DNA from: DATBHW01 sp046704085
GTDB taxonomy: Bacteria > Chloroflexota > Ktedonobacteria > Ktedonobacterales > DATBGS01
NCBI GenBank assembly: GCA_046704085.1
Contig: JBJKSJ010000027.1
Location: 1 to 16,148 of the forward strand
Direction of reading: 5' to 3'
DNA length: 16,148 nt
Position numbers and translations under genes: made by a program
Shown: piece by piece, positions 7,797 through 15,038 of the stretch
Layout of the letters: every line of letters begins with the position of its first letter
Numbering within the stretch: the stretch's first letter is position 1
Notes under the pieces: model-generated
Seen by the model: only the letters and a program-made list of their open reading frames with translations
The model's database searches: none
What the model was told of the DNA's origin: nothing

Positions 7797-10376
7797 ATGT
7801 TCGTTCCGCTCTCATGGCTGAAAGAGTATGTTGATCTCGTCGTGTCCACCCAGGCGCTGGCTGACCGTATCACGCTGGCTGGGATGGAAGTGGAGGGGAT
7901 TGAGCGCATCGGCGACTGGTGGGATGCTGAGAAGATCATCGTAGGCCAGATTGTCGCGGTGAAGAAGCATCCCAATGCGGACCGGCTGACGCTGGTGGAC
8001 GTGAAGTATGGGAACCGGGAACCAGAACAGGTGGTGACGGGCGCGCCGAACCTGTTCCAGTATAAAGATACCCCGCCGGGTGAGCTGCCGGTGCTGAAAG
8101 CGCCCTTCGCCCGCGTCGGCGCGGTGCTGCTAGACGCCTACAGCGACGAGCAGCCTCGTCCCAAGAAAGAACTCAAGCCCTCGAAAATACGCGGCGTCTG
8201 GTCTAATGGCATGGTCTGCTCGGAGCGCGAACTGGGGCTGAGCGAGGAACACGAAGGCATCTTGCTGCTGCCGGAGGACGCGCCAGTGGGCGTGCCGCTG
8301 CGCGAGTACCTGGGCGACGTAGTACTGGAACTGGGCTTGACGCCAGATATGGCCCGCTGCCTGAGCATGATTGGCGTGGCCCGCGAGGTGGCCGCCTTGA
8401 CCGATGCGCCGCTGCATCTGCCGCCGGATGAGGTCCATCCCAGCGGCGATGGCGCGGCGGACGATTACGTCGCAGTGGAGATTGCCGCGCCCGACCTCTG
8501 CAACCGCTACACCGCCATGATCATCAAGAACGTGCAGATCGGCGAGTCGCCCAGATGGATGCAGGACCGGCTGCGCAAGGCAGGCATGCGCCCGATCAAT
8601 AACGTGGTGGACATTTCCAACTATGTGATGCTGGAATGGGGCCAGCCGCTGCACGCCTTCGATTACGACCTGCTGGCGCAGCGCGCGGCAAAGAGCGGGC
8701 AGTCCCGACCAACGGTGATCGTCCGCGCGGCCTGGCCCGGCGAGAAGCTGGTCACGCTGGACGGCGTGGAGCGCGAACTGGACGAGTCGATGCTGCTCAT
8801 CACCGATACCGCCGGTCCGATTGCCATTGCCGGCGTGATGGGCGGCGGTGAAACCGAGGTCAGCGCGGAGACGAGTACCGTCTTGCTGGAGTCGGCCACG
8901 TTCGAGGGCATCAATAACCGGCGCACGTCGCAGAAGCTCAAGCTGCACAGCGAGGCCAGCCAGCGCTTCACACGCGGCGTGCCCGCCAGCCTGAACCCCA
9001 TCGCCGCGCGGCGGGCAGCAGAATTGATGCGCCTCTACGCGGGCGGCCAGGTTGTGCCAGGGATGGTCGATGCCTATCCGGTGCCGCAGCCGCAGCCGGT
9101 GATTTACATTACTGCAAGCGAGGTGCAGCGTCAACTGGGCATGGCGGTCAGCCTGGAGCAGATTGGCGTGGCCCTTCAGAAGCTCGACTGCGCCGTTGAG
9201 CCAGCCCAGGATGTAGCGGAGGATGCGCCCGTCAAAGCGACCTTTGGCTTGCATCGAGAGCCAGGCGAGCCGCTGCTGCGAGTCCAGTCGCCCTGGTATC
9301 GGCTGGACCTCCAGATTCCCGCCGATCTGACCGAAGAGGTGGCTCGCGTGATCGGCTATGAGCGCATCGAGGCCACGCTGATGGCCGATGTGCTGCCGCC
9401 GCAGCGCCATAATCTGACGCTGGAGACCGAGGAGAAGATTCGAGACCTTCTGGTCGGCTGTGGTTTGCAGGAGACGATCAACTATGCCCTGACGACGCCA
9501 GAGCAGCATGACAAATTGACCCCCGGTCAATTAGAAGCGGGGGAGCAGAATACGCCTTTCATCACGCTGGAAAATCCGCTCACGGTGCGGCGGCGGGTGA
9601 TGCGCCGCTCGCTGCTGGTCAGCGCGCTGGAGAACCTGGAGTACAACAGTCGCTACACCACACGTCTGGCGACGTTTGAGGTGGGCCGCGTCTACCTGCC
9701 GGAGCAGGGCGATGGCGTCTTGCCGCTGGAGGACCGGCGCGTGAGCATCCTGCTGACGGGGCCACGCCGCGAAGTTGGCTTCCATCCCGACCCGGCGGGC
9801 GCGGAGAACTTCGATTTCTTCGACCTCAAGGGCATCGTGGAGGTCTTGCTGGCGCGCATGGGCGTGCCCGCGCACGAGATCGAGTTCGCGCCCCGGCCCG
9901 ACAGCCTGCCCTTCGGCCCCAACTGCGCCGAACTGCTCATCCGGGGCAAGAGCGAGGGCATGCTGGGCATGCTCCATCCCCTGGTGCGCGAGGCATTCGA
10001 TCTGCCCGCGATCCCTATCTGCCTGGCAGAACTACGCATCGAGCCGCTGATCAGGCCGAGTTGGAGCCTGGAGGTAATGGCGCCGATCAGTGCCTATCCG
10101 CCAGTCGTGGAAGACCTGGCCTTTGTCGTCGCCGAGTCGGTCACGGCGCGCCAGGTGGCCGAAGCCATGCGCGCGGCGGGCGGCGCGCTGCTGACAGAGA
10201 TTGAACTCTTCGATCTGTATCGCGGTCAACCCATTCCAGCGGGTCAGAAATCGCTAGCCTATAAGCTGACCTATCAGAGCCTGGAAAAGAGCCTGACCGA
10301 TGAGGAGGTTGCCGCCGTGCGCAGCCGCATCATCCGGCAGGTTGCTGAATTCGTCGGCGGCACGCTGCGCGCCTGA
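7797..10376 (+). CDS. pheT: Phenylalanyl-tRNA synthetase beta subunit
   Basis: The 859-residue partner of PheS, giving tRNA binding and editing. Domains in order: an N-terminal segment MFVPLSWLKEYV, then the OB-fold tRNA-binding domain from about 45 (VGQIVAVKKHPNADRLTLVDV) to 165. The B3/4 editing domain (about 220-400, with MRPINNVVDISNYVMLEWG and HAFDYD) and B5 (about 415-500) follow. A catalytic-like domain contains LLVGCGLQETINYALTTPEQ, and a C-terminal ferredoxin-like anticodon-binding domain begins at AYPPVVEDLAFVV. It is longer than E. coli PheT (795), partly through about 25 extra residues near 90-125. The motif usually reading TPNRADCL is TPDMARCL here. The ATG at 7797 has GGAGG 8 bases upstream; an in-frame TTG at 7782 would lie before that site and is rejected. 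Confidence 0.97.
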   Translation: MFVPLSWLKEYVDLVVSTQALADRITLAGMEVEGIERIGDWWDAEKIIVGQIVAVKKHPNADRLTLVDVKYGNREPEQVVTGAPNLFQYKDTPPGELPVLKAPFARVGAVLLDAYSDEQPRPKKELKPSKIRGVWSNGMVCSERELGLSEEHEGILLLPEDAPVGVPLREYLGDVVLELGLTPDMARCLSMIGVAREVAALTDAPLHLPPDEVHPSGDGAADDYVAVEIAAPDLCNRYTAMIIKNVQIGESPRWMQDRLRKAGMRPINNVVDISNYVMLEWGQPLHAFDYDLLAQRAAKSGQSRPTVIVRAAWPGEKLVTLDGVERELDESMLLITDTAGPIAIAGVMGGGETEVSAETSTVLLESATFEGINNRRTSQKLKLHSEASQRFTRGVPASLNPIAARRAAELMRLYAGGQVVPGMVDAYPVPQPQPVIYITASEVQRQLGMAVSLEQIGVALQKLDCAVEPAQDVAEDAPVKATFGLHREPGEPLLRVQSPWYRLDLQIPADLTEEVARVIGYERIEATLMADVLPPQRHNLTLETEEKIRDLLVGCGLQETINYALTTPEQHDKLTPGQLEAGEQNTPFITLENPLTVRRRVMRRSLLVSALENLEYNSRYTTRLATFEVGRVYLPEQGDGVLPLEDRRVSILLTGPRREVGFHPDPAGAENFDFFDLKGIVEVLLARMGVPAHEIEFAPRPDSLPFGPNCAELLIRGKSEGMLGMLHPLVREAFDLPAIPICLAELRIEPLIRPSWSLEVMAPISAYPPVVEDLAFVVAESVTARQVAEAMRAAGGALLTEIELFDLYRGQPIPAGQKSLAYKLTYQSLEKSLTDEEVAAVRSRIIRQVAEFVGGTLRA

Positions 10377-10391
10377 GCGCCCCTGCCGCGC

Positions 10392-10500
10392 CGTCCGGCT
10401 CGCCCTGAAGTCGCACCTTACGGCAGCCGGACGTTCCCCGGCACGGAGGCCGGGGCTACAGGTAACGGCCTGCTTCCTGTACCCCCGGCGTCTCGCCGGG
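10392..10500. repeat. Cluster of four adjacent stem-loops after pheT
   Basis: Four perfect inverted repeats are packed into about 110 bases: CGTCCGGCT/AGCCGGACG (10392-10400, 10425-10433); CCCCGGC/GCCGGGG (10436-10442, 10449-10455); TACAGG/CCTGTA (10457-10462, 10476-10481); and CCCGGCG/CGCCGGG (10484-10490, 10494-10500). None is followed by a T-run. The density resembles REP-type intergenic elements, and the array probably marks the 3' end of the pheST transcript. That it is a dispersed repeat is a guess that needs the rest of the genome. Confidence 0.6.
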
Positions 10501-10612
10501 CCGTTCTGGGGCGAGGTGCGGCACACGCTGTTAAGCCCGCCAAAAACGGTCATGGATGCAGGCTGGCAGGGGTGGGCTGCCTGCGCTCTGTCTGGCGCTC
10601 GTTGGAATGCAG

Positions 10613-10642
10613 ACGCCGCCCCGCGAGGGAGGAGGGCGGCGT
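10613..10642 (+). repeat. Stem-loop upstream of the lacI-type gene
   Basis: ACGCCGCCC (10613-10621) and GGGCGGCGT (10634-10642) form a perfect 9-bp GC-rich stem with a 12-base loop. Only a short TTT follows. It may serve as a weak terminator for readthrough from pheST before the regulator's own promoter. Confidence 0.5.
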
Positions 10643-10708
10643 TTGAGCAAGACACGCGGGCAGCGGCGCCTGATCTCAAGTATAAGCGGGCGCGGGTAAA
10701 ATACAGGG

Positions 10709-10745
10709 CTTTTTGACGCCGAAAGCGTCCTCAAGGAGCAAAAAG
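10709..10745. repeat. Two-part inverted repeat just before the lacI-type promoter
   Basis: CTTTTTG (10709-10715) is complementary to CAAAAAG (10739-10745), and GACGC/GCGTC (10715-10719, 10725-10729) forms a hairpin inside it. It lies 33 bases before the -35 box of the next promoter. It may be the end of the pheST transcript or a protein-binding site; nothing distinguishes these. Confidence 0.35.
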
Positions 10746-10777
10746 TCACTGTCTCCAAAAATTGGCTCATCAACCCC

Positions 10778-10806
10778 TTGACAAACGGCGCTGAGATCAG
10801 TATACT
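10778..10806 (+). promoter_or_regulatory. Near-consensus promoter of the LacI-family gene
   Basis: TTGACA (10778-10783) is a perfect -35 box, followed by a 17-base spacer and TATACT (10801-10806). It is the strongest promoter in the window. Transcription would begin near 10813, exactly at the start of a tandem repeat array, giving a leader of about 135 bases before the ATG. A promoter this strong on a regulator gene normally needs repression, which fits an operator at the array. Confidence 0.8.
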
Positions 10807-10814
10807 TGCCTGTA

Positions 10815-10862
10815 ACCGATACCGAAACCGATACCGCAACCGATGCCGATAACGATCACGTA
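10815..10862 (+). repeat. Tandem CCGA repeat array (6/12 bp) at the lacI transcription start
   Basis: Three clear 12-bp units and one decayed unit follow head to tail: ACCGATACCGAA (10815-10826), ACCGATACCGCA (10827-10838), ACCGATGCCGAT (10839-10850) and AACGATCACGTA (10851-10862). Each is itself two copies of a hexamer close to ACCGAT. The array begins 8 bases after the -10 box, the classic place for an operator. Binding by the LacI-family protein encoded just downstream is inferred from position; the repeats are direct, not the palindrome usual for that family. Confidence 0.75.
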
Positions 10863-10947
10863 ACCGCTCTCAGCCAGTTCCTGACGATTTCACCGGAGAC
10901 AGGCAGCAGCGTAGACGCACCGAGGCGCCTGCAAGAGAGGGGACAAG

Positions 10948-12045
10948 ATGGCCGGAAAGCTCACCATCCAGGATATTGCACGACTCGCGGGTGTCTCTAA
11001 GGCTACCGTCTCGCGTGTTCTCAATCACAAGCCCGATGTCGATCCAGAGACGCGCGAGCGCATCTTGCGGATCATGGATGAGCAAGGTTTTGTTCCCAGC
11101 ATTACGGCTGCCGGACTGGCCGGTGGGCGGCCTCGCATGGTCGGCGTCCTCGTTCCCTCGCTGATCTGGGACTTTATCCCTGAGATTGTCCAGGGCGTCG
11201 CTGAGGTCGTGCAGCAGAGTTCCTATGAACTCATCCTCTACAGCATCGCGCTCAACCATCACCGCGACGCGGCGCTTGATCGCATCCTTGACGCGCACCT
11301 CACCGCCGGGCTGGTGGCGATCACCCCTGGCGTCTCTTCGTCGCGCCTCACCCAATTGCACGACCAGGGCTTCCCGGTCGTGATGATCGACGACCAGAAC
11401 TTGCCGACCAGCGCGCCCTGGGTGGGCGCCGATAACCGCAGTGGCGCTTACGCGGCCACTCGTCATCTGCTCAGCCTGGGCCACCGCCGCATCGCGCATA
11501 TCCAGGGACCGCCGAATTATCAATGTTCGCAGGAACGCTATCAAGGGTACTGCCAGGCGTTGATCGAAGCGGGCCTGACACCTGATCCGGCCCTCGTCGT
11601 CCAGGGAGATTTCGAGCCGCCCAGTGGGTTCGACTGCGCCCGCATTCTCTTCTCAAGAGATGAAAAACCCACCGCCATTTTCGCGGCGAACGATAATATG
11701 GCCTGGGGCGTTCTGGAGGTGGCTGAGGAATACGGCCTCCGCGTGCCAGACAACGTAGCCATTGTTGGCTTCGATGATACGCCCCCATCTTCGCATAAAC
11801 GGCCTCCACTCACGACGGTGCGCCAGCCCTTCCACGAGATGGGCCAGCGCGCGGCTGAGTTGCTCCTGGGCCTGTTGGAATCACCCCGTCATCTTCCTCT
11901 CTATCCAGGCACAACCCCTTTCCTTAAATCTTCTCTACTCTCTTCGGCCTATAACGAGCCTATGCGCATTCTCTTGGAAACCAATCTGGTTGTCCGCGAA
12001 TCCTGCGGCGCGCAGCAATTGATGACGCCGCTGCCCAAGGTGTGA
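10948..12045 (+). CDS. LacI-family transcriptional regulator
   Basis: A 365-residue repressor-type protein. The N-terminal helix-turn-helix is typical (TIQDIARLAGVSKATVSRVL, residues 6-25), followed by the hinge region (ITAAGLAGGRPR, with Leu57 in the place of the DNA-intercalating leucine). A two-lobed sugar-binding-type effector domain then begins at MVGVLVPS; IFAANDNMAWGVL and VAIVGFDDTPPSS are characteristic of it. Effectors of this family are usually sugars or their phosphates. About 25 extra residues (312-338, SPRHLPLYPG... to ...SAYNEP) interrupt the C-terminal end between LLLGLLE and the usual final strand (MRILLETNLVVRESC). The ATG at 10948 follows GAGAGGGG. It precedes a Dpp-type transporter on the same strand and probably controls both itself and the transporter. 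Confidence 0.95.
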   Translation: MAGKLTIQDIARLAGVSKATVSRVLNHKPDVDPETRERILRIMDEQGFVPSITAAGLAGGRPRMVGVLVPSLIWDFIPEIVQGVAEVVQQSSYELILYSIALNHHRDAALDRILDAHLTAGLVAITPGVSSSRLTQLHDQGFPVVMIDDQNLPTSAPWVGADNRSGAYAATRHLLSLGHRRIAHIQGPPNYQCSQERYQGYCQALIEAGLTPDPALVVQGDFEPPSGFDCARILFSRDEKPTAIFAANDNMAWGVLEVAEEYGLRVPDNVAIVGFDDTPPSSHKRPPLTTVRQPFHEMGQRAAELLLGLLESPRHLPLYPGTTPFLKSSLLSSAYNEPMRILLETNLVVRESCGAQQLMTPLPKV

Positions 12046-12110
12046 GGTCGCTGGCGCGTAATGCCATTCAGGGAGGCAGCACCACGCGCCACGATTCATA
12101 GATTGCGACC
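12046..12110. repeat. Nested three-level inverted repeat directly after the lacI-type stop
   Basis: Outer arms GGTCGC/GCGACC (12046-12051, 12105-12110), middle arms TGGCGCGT/ACGCGCCA (12052-12059, 12084-12091) and inner TGCC/GGCA (12062-12065, 12075-12078) nest in the right order around the same centre. The outer left arm starts at the base after the stop codon. The whole can fold into one long hairpin with an asymmetric bulge of 13 bases on its 3' side. No T-run follows. It may end the regulator's transcript or be a structured leader element of the transporter message. Confidence 0.6.
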
Positions 12111-12222
12111 ATTGTGATCTCATCTCTCCTGAGAGCGTTGTGCGGCCTGTATTCTTCAGAAGGGGGGGATACGCACGAACCACTGACACGCGCATTAGCA
12201 ACCTGGCGACATAGGTGCCCCG

Positions 12223-12241
12223 TGAATCAGTGATTGATTCA
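12223..12241. promoter_or_regulatory. Palindromic candidate operator before the binding-protein gene
   Basis: TGAATCA (12223-12229) and TGATTCA (12235-12241) form a perfect 7-bp inverted repeat around GTGAT. It ends 28 bases before the ATG of the solute-binding protein and 14 bases before its ribosome binding site. The position fits an operator, or a leader hairpin. No convincing promoter was found next to it. It shares no sequence with the CCGA array at the lacI promoter, so if both are operators they may bind different proteins. Confidence 0.45.
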
Positions 12242-12269
12242 TCTTATCCATTGTGAGGAGGACTCCACT

Positions 12270-13943
12270 ATGAGGTCTTGGTATCGTCACGGGATGGCGA
12301 TCATGGGTGCGCTCATCATTCTGAGCGTAGTTCTGGTTGGCTGTGGCACCCCCAGTGCAAACAACAGCAGCAGCCAGTATGGCGGGACAGTAACCGACGC
12401 TCCATCACCCTATGGCCCCTTTACGAAGAACTTTAACCCGTTCCTTCCCAACAGCTACCGCCGGGGCACGGGGGGCGACATCTATGAAACCCTGCTCTCC
12501 ATAAACCGGCTGAGTGGTAAGGTCAGCCCCTGGCTGTCGTCAACCTATACCTGGAGCAGCGATGCTACCAGCATCACCTTCAATCTGCGCACGGACGTCA
12601 AATGGACGGATGGACAGGACTTCACCAGCGGTGATGTGGCCTTCACGCTGAATCTGCTCCATCAATATCCCGCGCTGGATGGTGGCGGCCTGTGGAAGTT
12701 TATCACCACCGTCGAGACGCCTGATGCGCATACGGTCACGGTGAACTTCAGCAAGCCCGCGGTGCCGCTCTTGTGGTATCTGGGCGGGCAAACCTACATT
12801 GTGCCGCAGCATATCTGGCAGAATGTAGCAGACCCGACCACTGAAACAAACCCCAATCCGGTGGGCACGGGACCATTCACCCTGGGATCTTTCAACGCCC
12901 AGGTGTATACGCTGAACAAGAACCCGCACTACTGGCAGTCTGGCAAGCCCTACATCGATGCGATCAGGTTTCCGGCCTACGATGCCAACGCCGCCGCTGA
13001 CCTGCTCCTCTCGACAGGTTCGTTGGACTGGTCCGGTGTCTTTAGCTCTGATCTTCAGAAGACCTTTGTGAACCTTGACCCGGCTCACAACCACTACTGG
13101 TTCCCACCGGACAACGTGGTCATGCTCTATCTGAACCTGGCAAAGCCGCCGTTCAATAATCTGGCTGTGCGCCAGGCGATCAGCGAGGCCATTGATCGTA
13201 GCGCGATCTCCCAGCAAGCGGAGCTAGGCTACGAGCCAGTGGCTAGCCCGACTGCCCTGGTACTCCCTGCCAACCAGAGTTATCTGGACCCGCAGTATGC
13301 GAGCACCACCTTTGGCGCCGCCAGCGCGAGCCAGGCGGACTCCACCCTGGCGTCCGCAGGCTTCACCAAAGGCAGTGATGGCGTGTATGCGGATGCGAGC
13401 GGCCATAGCCTGACCTTCAACATGAACGTGGTCACGGGCTGGAGCGACTGGGTAACAGCCGTCCAGATCATGGCGTCGAACCTGAACGCGGCGGGCATGA
13501 AAGTGACCGTGAATGCCATTTCCTTCAACGATTACATCGCGGCGCTCTCCAATGGCACATTTGATACGGCGATCTCCTGGACAAACCCCGGCCCTACGCC
13601 GTATTATCTGTACCAATCACTGCTGGCGAGTAGCAACACGGCCCCGGTGGGACAGGCAGCAAACTCGAACTATGAGCGCTGGAGCGACCCTACTACCGAT
13701 CAACTGCTGGCGCAGTACGCTGGCTCGCCCGATCAAAACACGGAGCAGCAGGCTATTCTCGGCCTTGAGAAGATCATGGTTGATCAATTGCCTGCCATTC
13801 CGATTATGGAGGGCGCGACCTGGTACGAGTACTCGACGGCGCGGTTTGTTGGTTGGCCCGATGCGAGCAACCCGTATACGAGTCCTGCCCCCTGGCAAGA
13901 CCCGGACTCTGAACTCGTGGCTTTGACCATTCATAAACCCTAA
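12270..13943 (+). CDS. ABC transporter solute-binding lipoprotein, family 5 (Dpp/Opp type)
   Basis: A 557-residue extracytoplasmic binding protein of the SBP_bac_5 family, tethered to the membrane by lipid. The signal peptide has basic residues (RSWYRHG), a hydrophobic core and the lipobox LVGC with the lipidated Cys25, followed by a Ser/Asn-rich linker. Family hallmarks include SITFNLRTDVKWTDGQDFTS near residues 97-116, the segment NPVGTGPFTLG, and AVRQAISEAIDRSAI near 303-317. The family binds peptides, nickel, or oligosaccharides. The ATG at 12270 has AGGAGG (12256-12261) 8 bases upstream; an in-frame TTG at 12234 would put the site inside the gene and spoil the signal peptide. It is the first gene of the transporter operon behind the LacI-type regulator, pointing to a sugar ligand; this is inference. 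Confidence 0.94.
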   Translation: MRSWYRHGMAIMGALIILSVVLVGCGTPSANNSSSQYGGTVTDAPSPYGPFTKNFNPFLPNSYRRGTGGDIYETLLSINRLSGKVSPWLSSTYTWSSDATSITFNLRTDVKWTDGQDFTSGDVAFTLNLLHQYPALDGGGLWKFITTVETPDAHTVTVNFSKPAVPLLWYLGGQTYIVPQHIWQNVADPTTETNPNPVGTGPFTLGSFNAQVYTLNKNPHYWQSGKPYIDAIRFPAYDANAAADLLLSTGSLDWSGVFSSDLQKTFVNLDPAHNHYWFPPDNVVMLYLNLAKPPFNNLAVRQAISEAIDRSAISQQAELGYEPVASPTALVLPANQSYLDPQYASTTFGAASASQADSTLASAGFTKGSDGVYADASGHSLTFNMNVVTGWSDWVTAVQIMASNLNAAGMKVTVNAISFNDYIAALSNGTFDTAISWTNPGPTPYYLYQSLLASSNTAPVGQAANSNYERWSDPTTDQLLAQYAGSPDQNTEQQAILGLEKIMVDQLPAIPIMEGATWYEYSTARFVGWPDASNPYTSPAPWQDPDSELVALTIHKP

Positions 13944-13971
13944 CCGACCCCATCTTCGCTCATCGGTTGTT

Positions 13972-14021
13972 GGTAGCTGGCTGGCCTGTTCTGTGTCCCC
14001 TTCCCAGACCGGCCAGCTACC
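13972..14021 (+). repeat. Stem-loop between binding-protein and permease genes
   Basis: GGTAGCTGGC (13972-13981) and GCCAGCTACC (14012-14021) form a perfect 10-bp stem around 30 bases, in the 105-base gap after the binding-protein stop. Such intercistronic hairpins in transporter operons commonly protect the binding-protein message and lower permease expression. No T-run follows, so full termination is unlikely. Confidence 0.6.
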
Positions 14022-14048
14022 GGCCACCACTTCCAAAAGGAGCCGCAG

Positions 14049-15032
14049 ATGCGCTATCTCCTGCGCCGGATTGGCTTTTATCTGATGGCCCTCTGGGCTG
14101 CTGTGACGCTGAACTTTCTGATCCCCCGGCTGATGCCCGGCGACCCGGTACTCTTGCTGGTCGCCAAGCTTCAGGGCCGCCTGGACCCGCAGGCCATCAA
14201 TGCGCTCCGCATTCAGTTTGGGCTGAATACCCATCAGACCCTGTTCACTCAATATCTGAACTATCTGGGTGATCTGATTCACGGGAACTTTGGCATCTCG
14301 ATCAATTACTATCCCACTCCCGTCTCAGAGGTCATTGGCGCTGGCCTGGCGTGGACACTGGTGCTGGTGGGCACTGCCTCTATTATCAGTTTTATCCTGG
14401 GTACCATGCTGGGCGCGATTGCTGCCTGGAAACGCGGCTCCTGGTTCGATACCGTCTTCTCTCCCTTGCTGACTTTTTTTCAGGCGATCCCGTATTTCTG
14501 GCTGGCGCTGATTCTCCTGTATCTGCTGGCCTTCACGCTGAGGTGGTTTCCGCTCAGCTACGGCTATTCGATTGATTTGGAACCGGGGTTTAATCTGAAC
14601 TTTATCCTGGATGCCGCCTATCACGCGGTTTTGCCGGCGTTCACCATTATACTGAGTTCGATGGCGGGCTGGATGTTGGGCATGCGCAACGCGATGCTCA
14701 ATACGCTGGCTGAGGACTATGTGCTGATGGCTCAGGCCAAGGGTCTCCCAGAGCGCCGCGTGTTGATCACCTATGCCGCGCGCAATGCAATTTTGCCCAA
14801 TATCACTGGCTTTGCTATCTCACTGGGCTTCGTCATCGGTGGGGCGCTGCTCACGGAGATTATTTTCTCGTATCCTGGCATCGGCTTTATTCTGCTTCAG
14901 GCGGTGCAGGCGGAAGATTACCCTCTGATGCAGGCGCTTTTCCTGATGATTGCCCTGATAGTACTGATTGCCAATTTCCTGGCCGACATCTTGTATGTTG
15001 TGCTTGATCCGCGTGTACGGCAGGAAGGATGA
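14049..15032 (+). CDS. ABC transporter permease, DppB/OppB type
   Basis: A 327-residue integral membrane subunit that forms half of the translocation channel. The N-terminus has the classic MRYLLRRIGFYLMALWAAVT followed by IPRLMPGDPV. About six hydrophobic segments are present, and the cytoplasmic coupling (EAA) loop reads EDYVLMAQAKGL at 222-233, followed by the typical AARNAILPNITGFAISLG. The tail ADILYVVLDPRVR is the usual family end. AAAGGAG (14036-14042) lies 6 bases before the ATG. Spacing to the next permease gene is 6 bases, so the two are made together and should pair as a heterodimer. Length agrees with DppB/OppB (about 306-340). Confidence 0.96.
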   Translation: MRYLLRRIGFYLMALWAAVTLNFLIPRLMPGDPVLLLVAKLQGRLDPQAINALRIQFGLNTHQTLFTQYLNYLGDLIHGNFGISINYYPTPVSEVIGAGLAWTLVLVGTASIISFILGTMLGAIAAWKRGSWFDTVFSPLLTFFQAIPYFWLALILLYLLAFTLRWFPLSYGYSIDLEPGFNLNFILDAAYHAVLPAFTIILSSMAGWMLGMRNAMLNTLAEDYVLMAQAKGLPERRVLITYAARNAILPNITGFAISLGFVIGGALLTEIIFSYPGIGFILLQAVQAEDYPLMQALFLMIALIVLIANFLADILYVVLDPRVRQEG

Positions 15033-15038
15033 GCGACG

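Noticed and set aside
8130..9530. 466-codon open frame on the minus strand inside pheT
   Set aside because: It is antisense to a certain gene; the His/Arg/Gln-rich composition and lack of any motif or binding site are typical of a mirror frame in GC-rich coding DNA.
10254..10839. Open frames on both strands in the pheT-lacI gap (10254-10679 minus, 10300-10716 plus, 10531-10839 minus)
   Set aside because: They overlap each other and the stem-loop array, lack binding sites and motifs, and are GC-driven.
10815..10862. CRISPR array or plasmid-type origin iterons
   Set aside because: Units are 12 bp with no spacers, no cas or replication gene is nearby, and the array lies at a promoter.
10806..11000. 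Plus-strand frame reading PVTDTETDTATDADNDHVT across the CCGA array
   Set aside because: No ribosome binding site, starts at the transcription start itself, and overlaps the lacI-type start in another frame; the repeats explain the periodic peptide.
12234..12269. TTG start 12 codons upstream in the solute-binding protein
   Set aside because: It lies before the AGGAGG site and adds acidic residues in front of a signal peptide.
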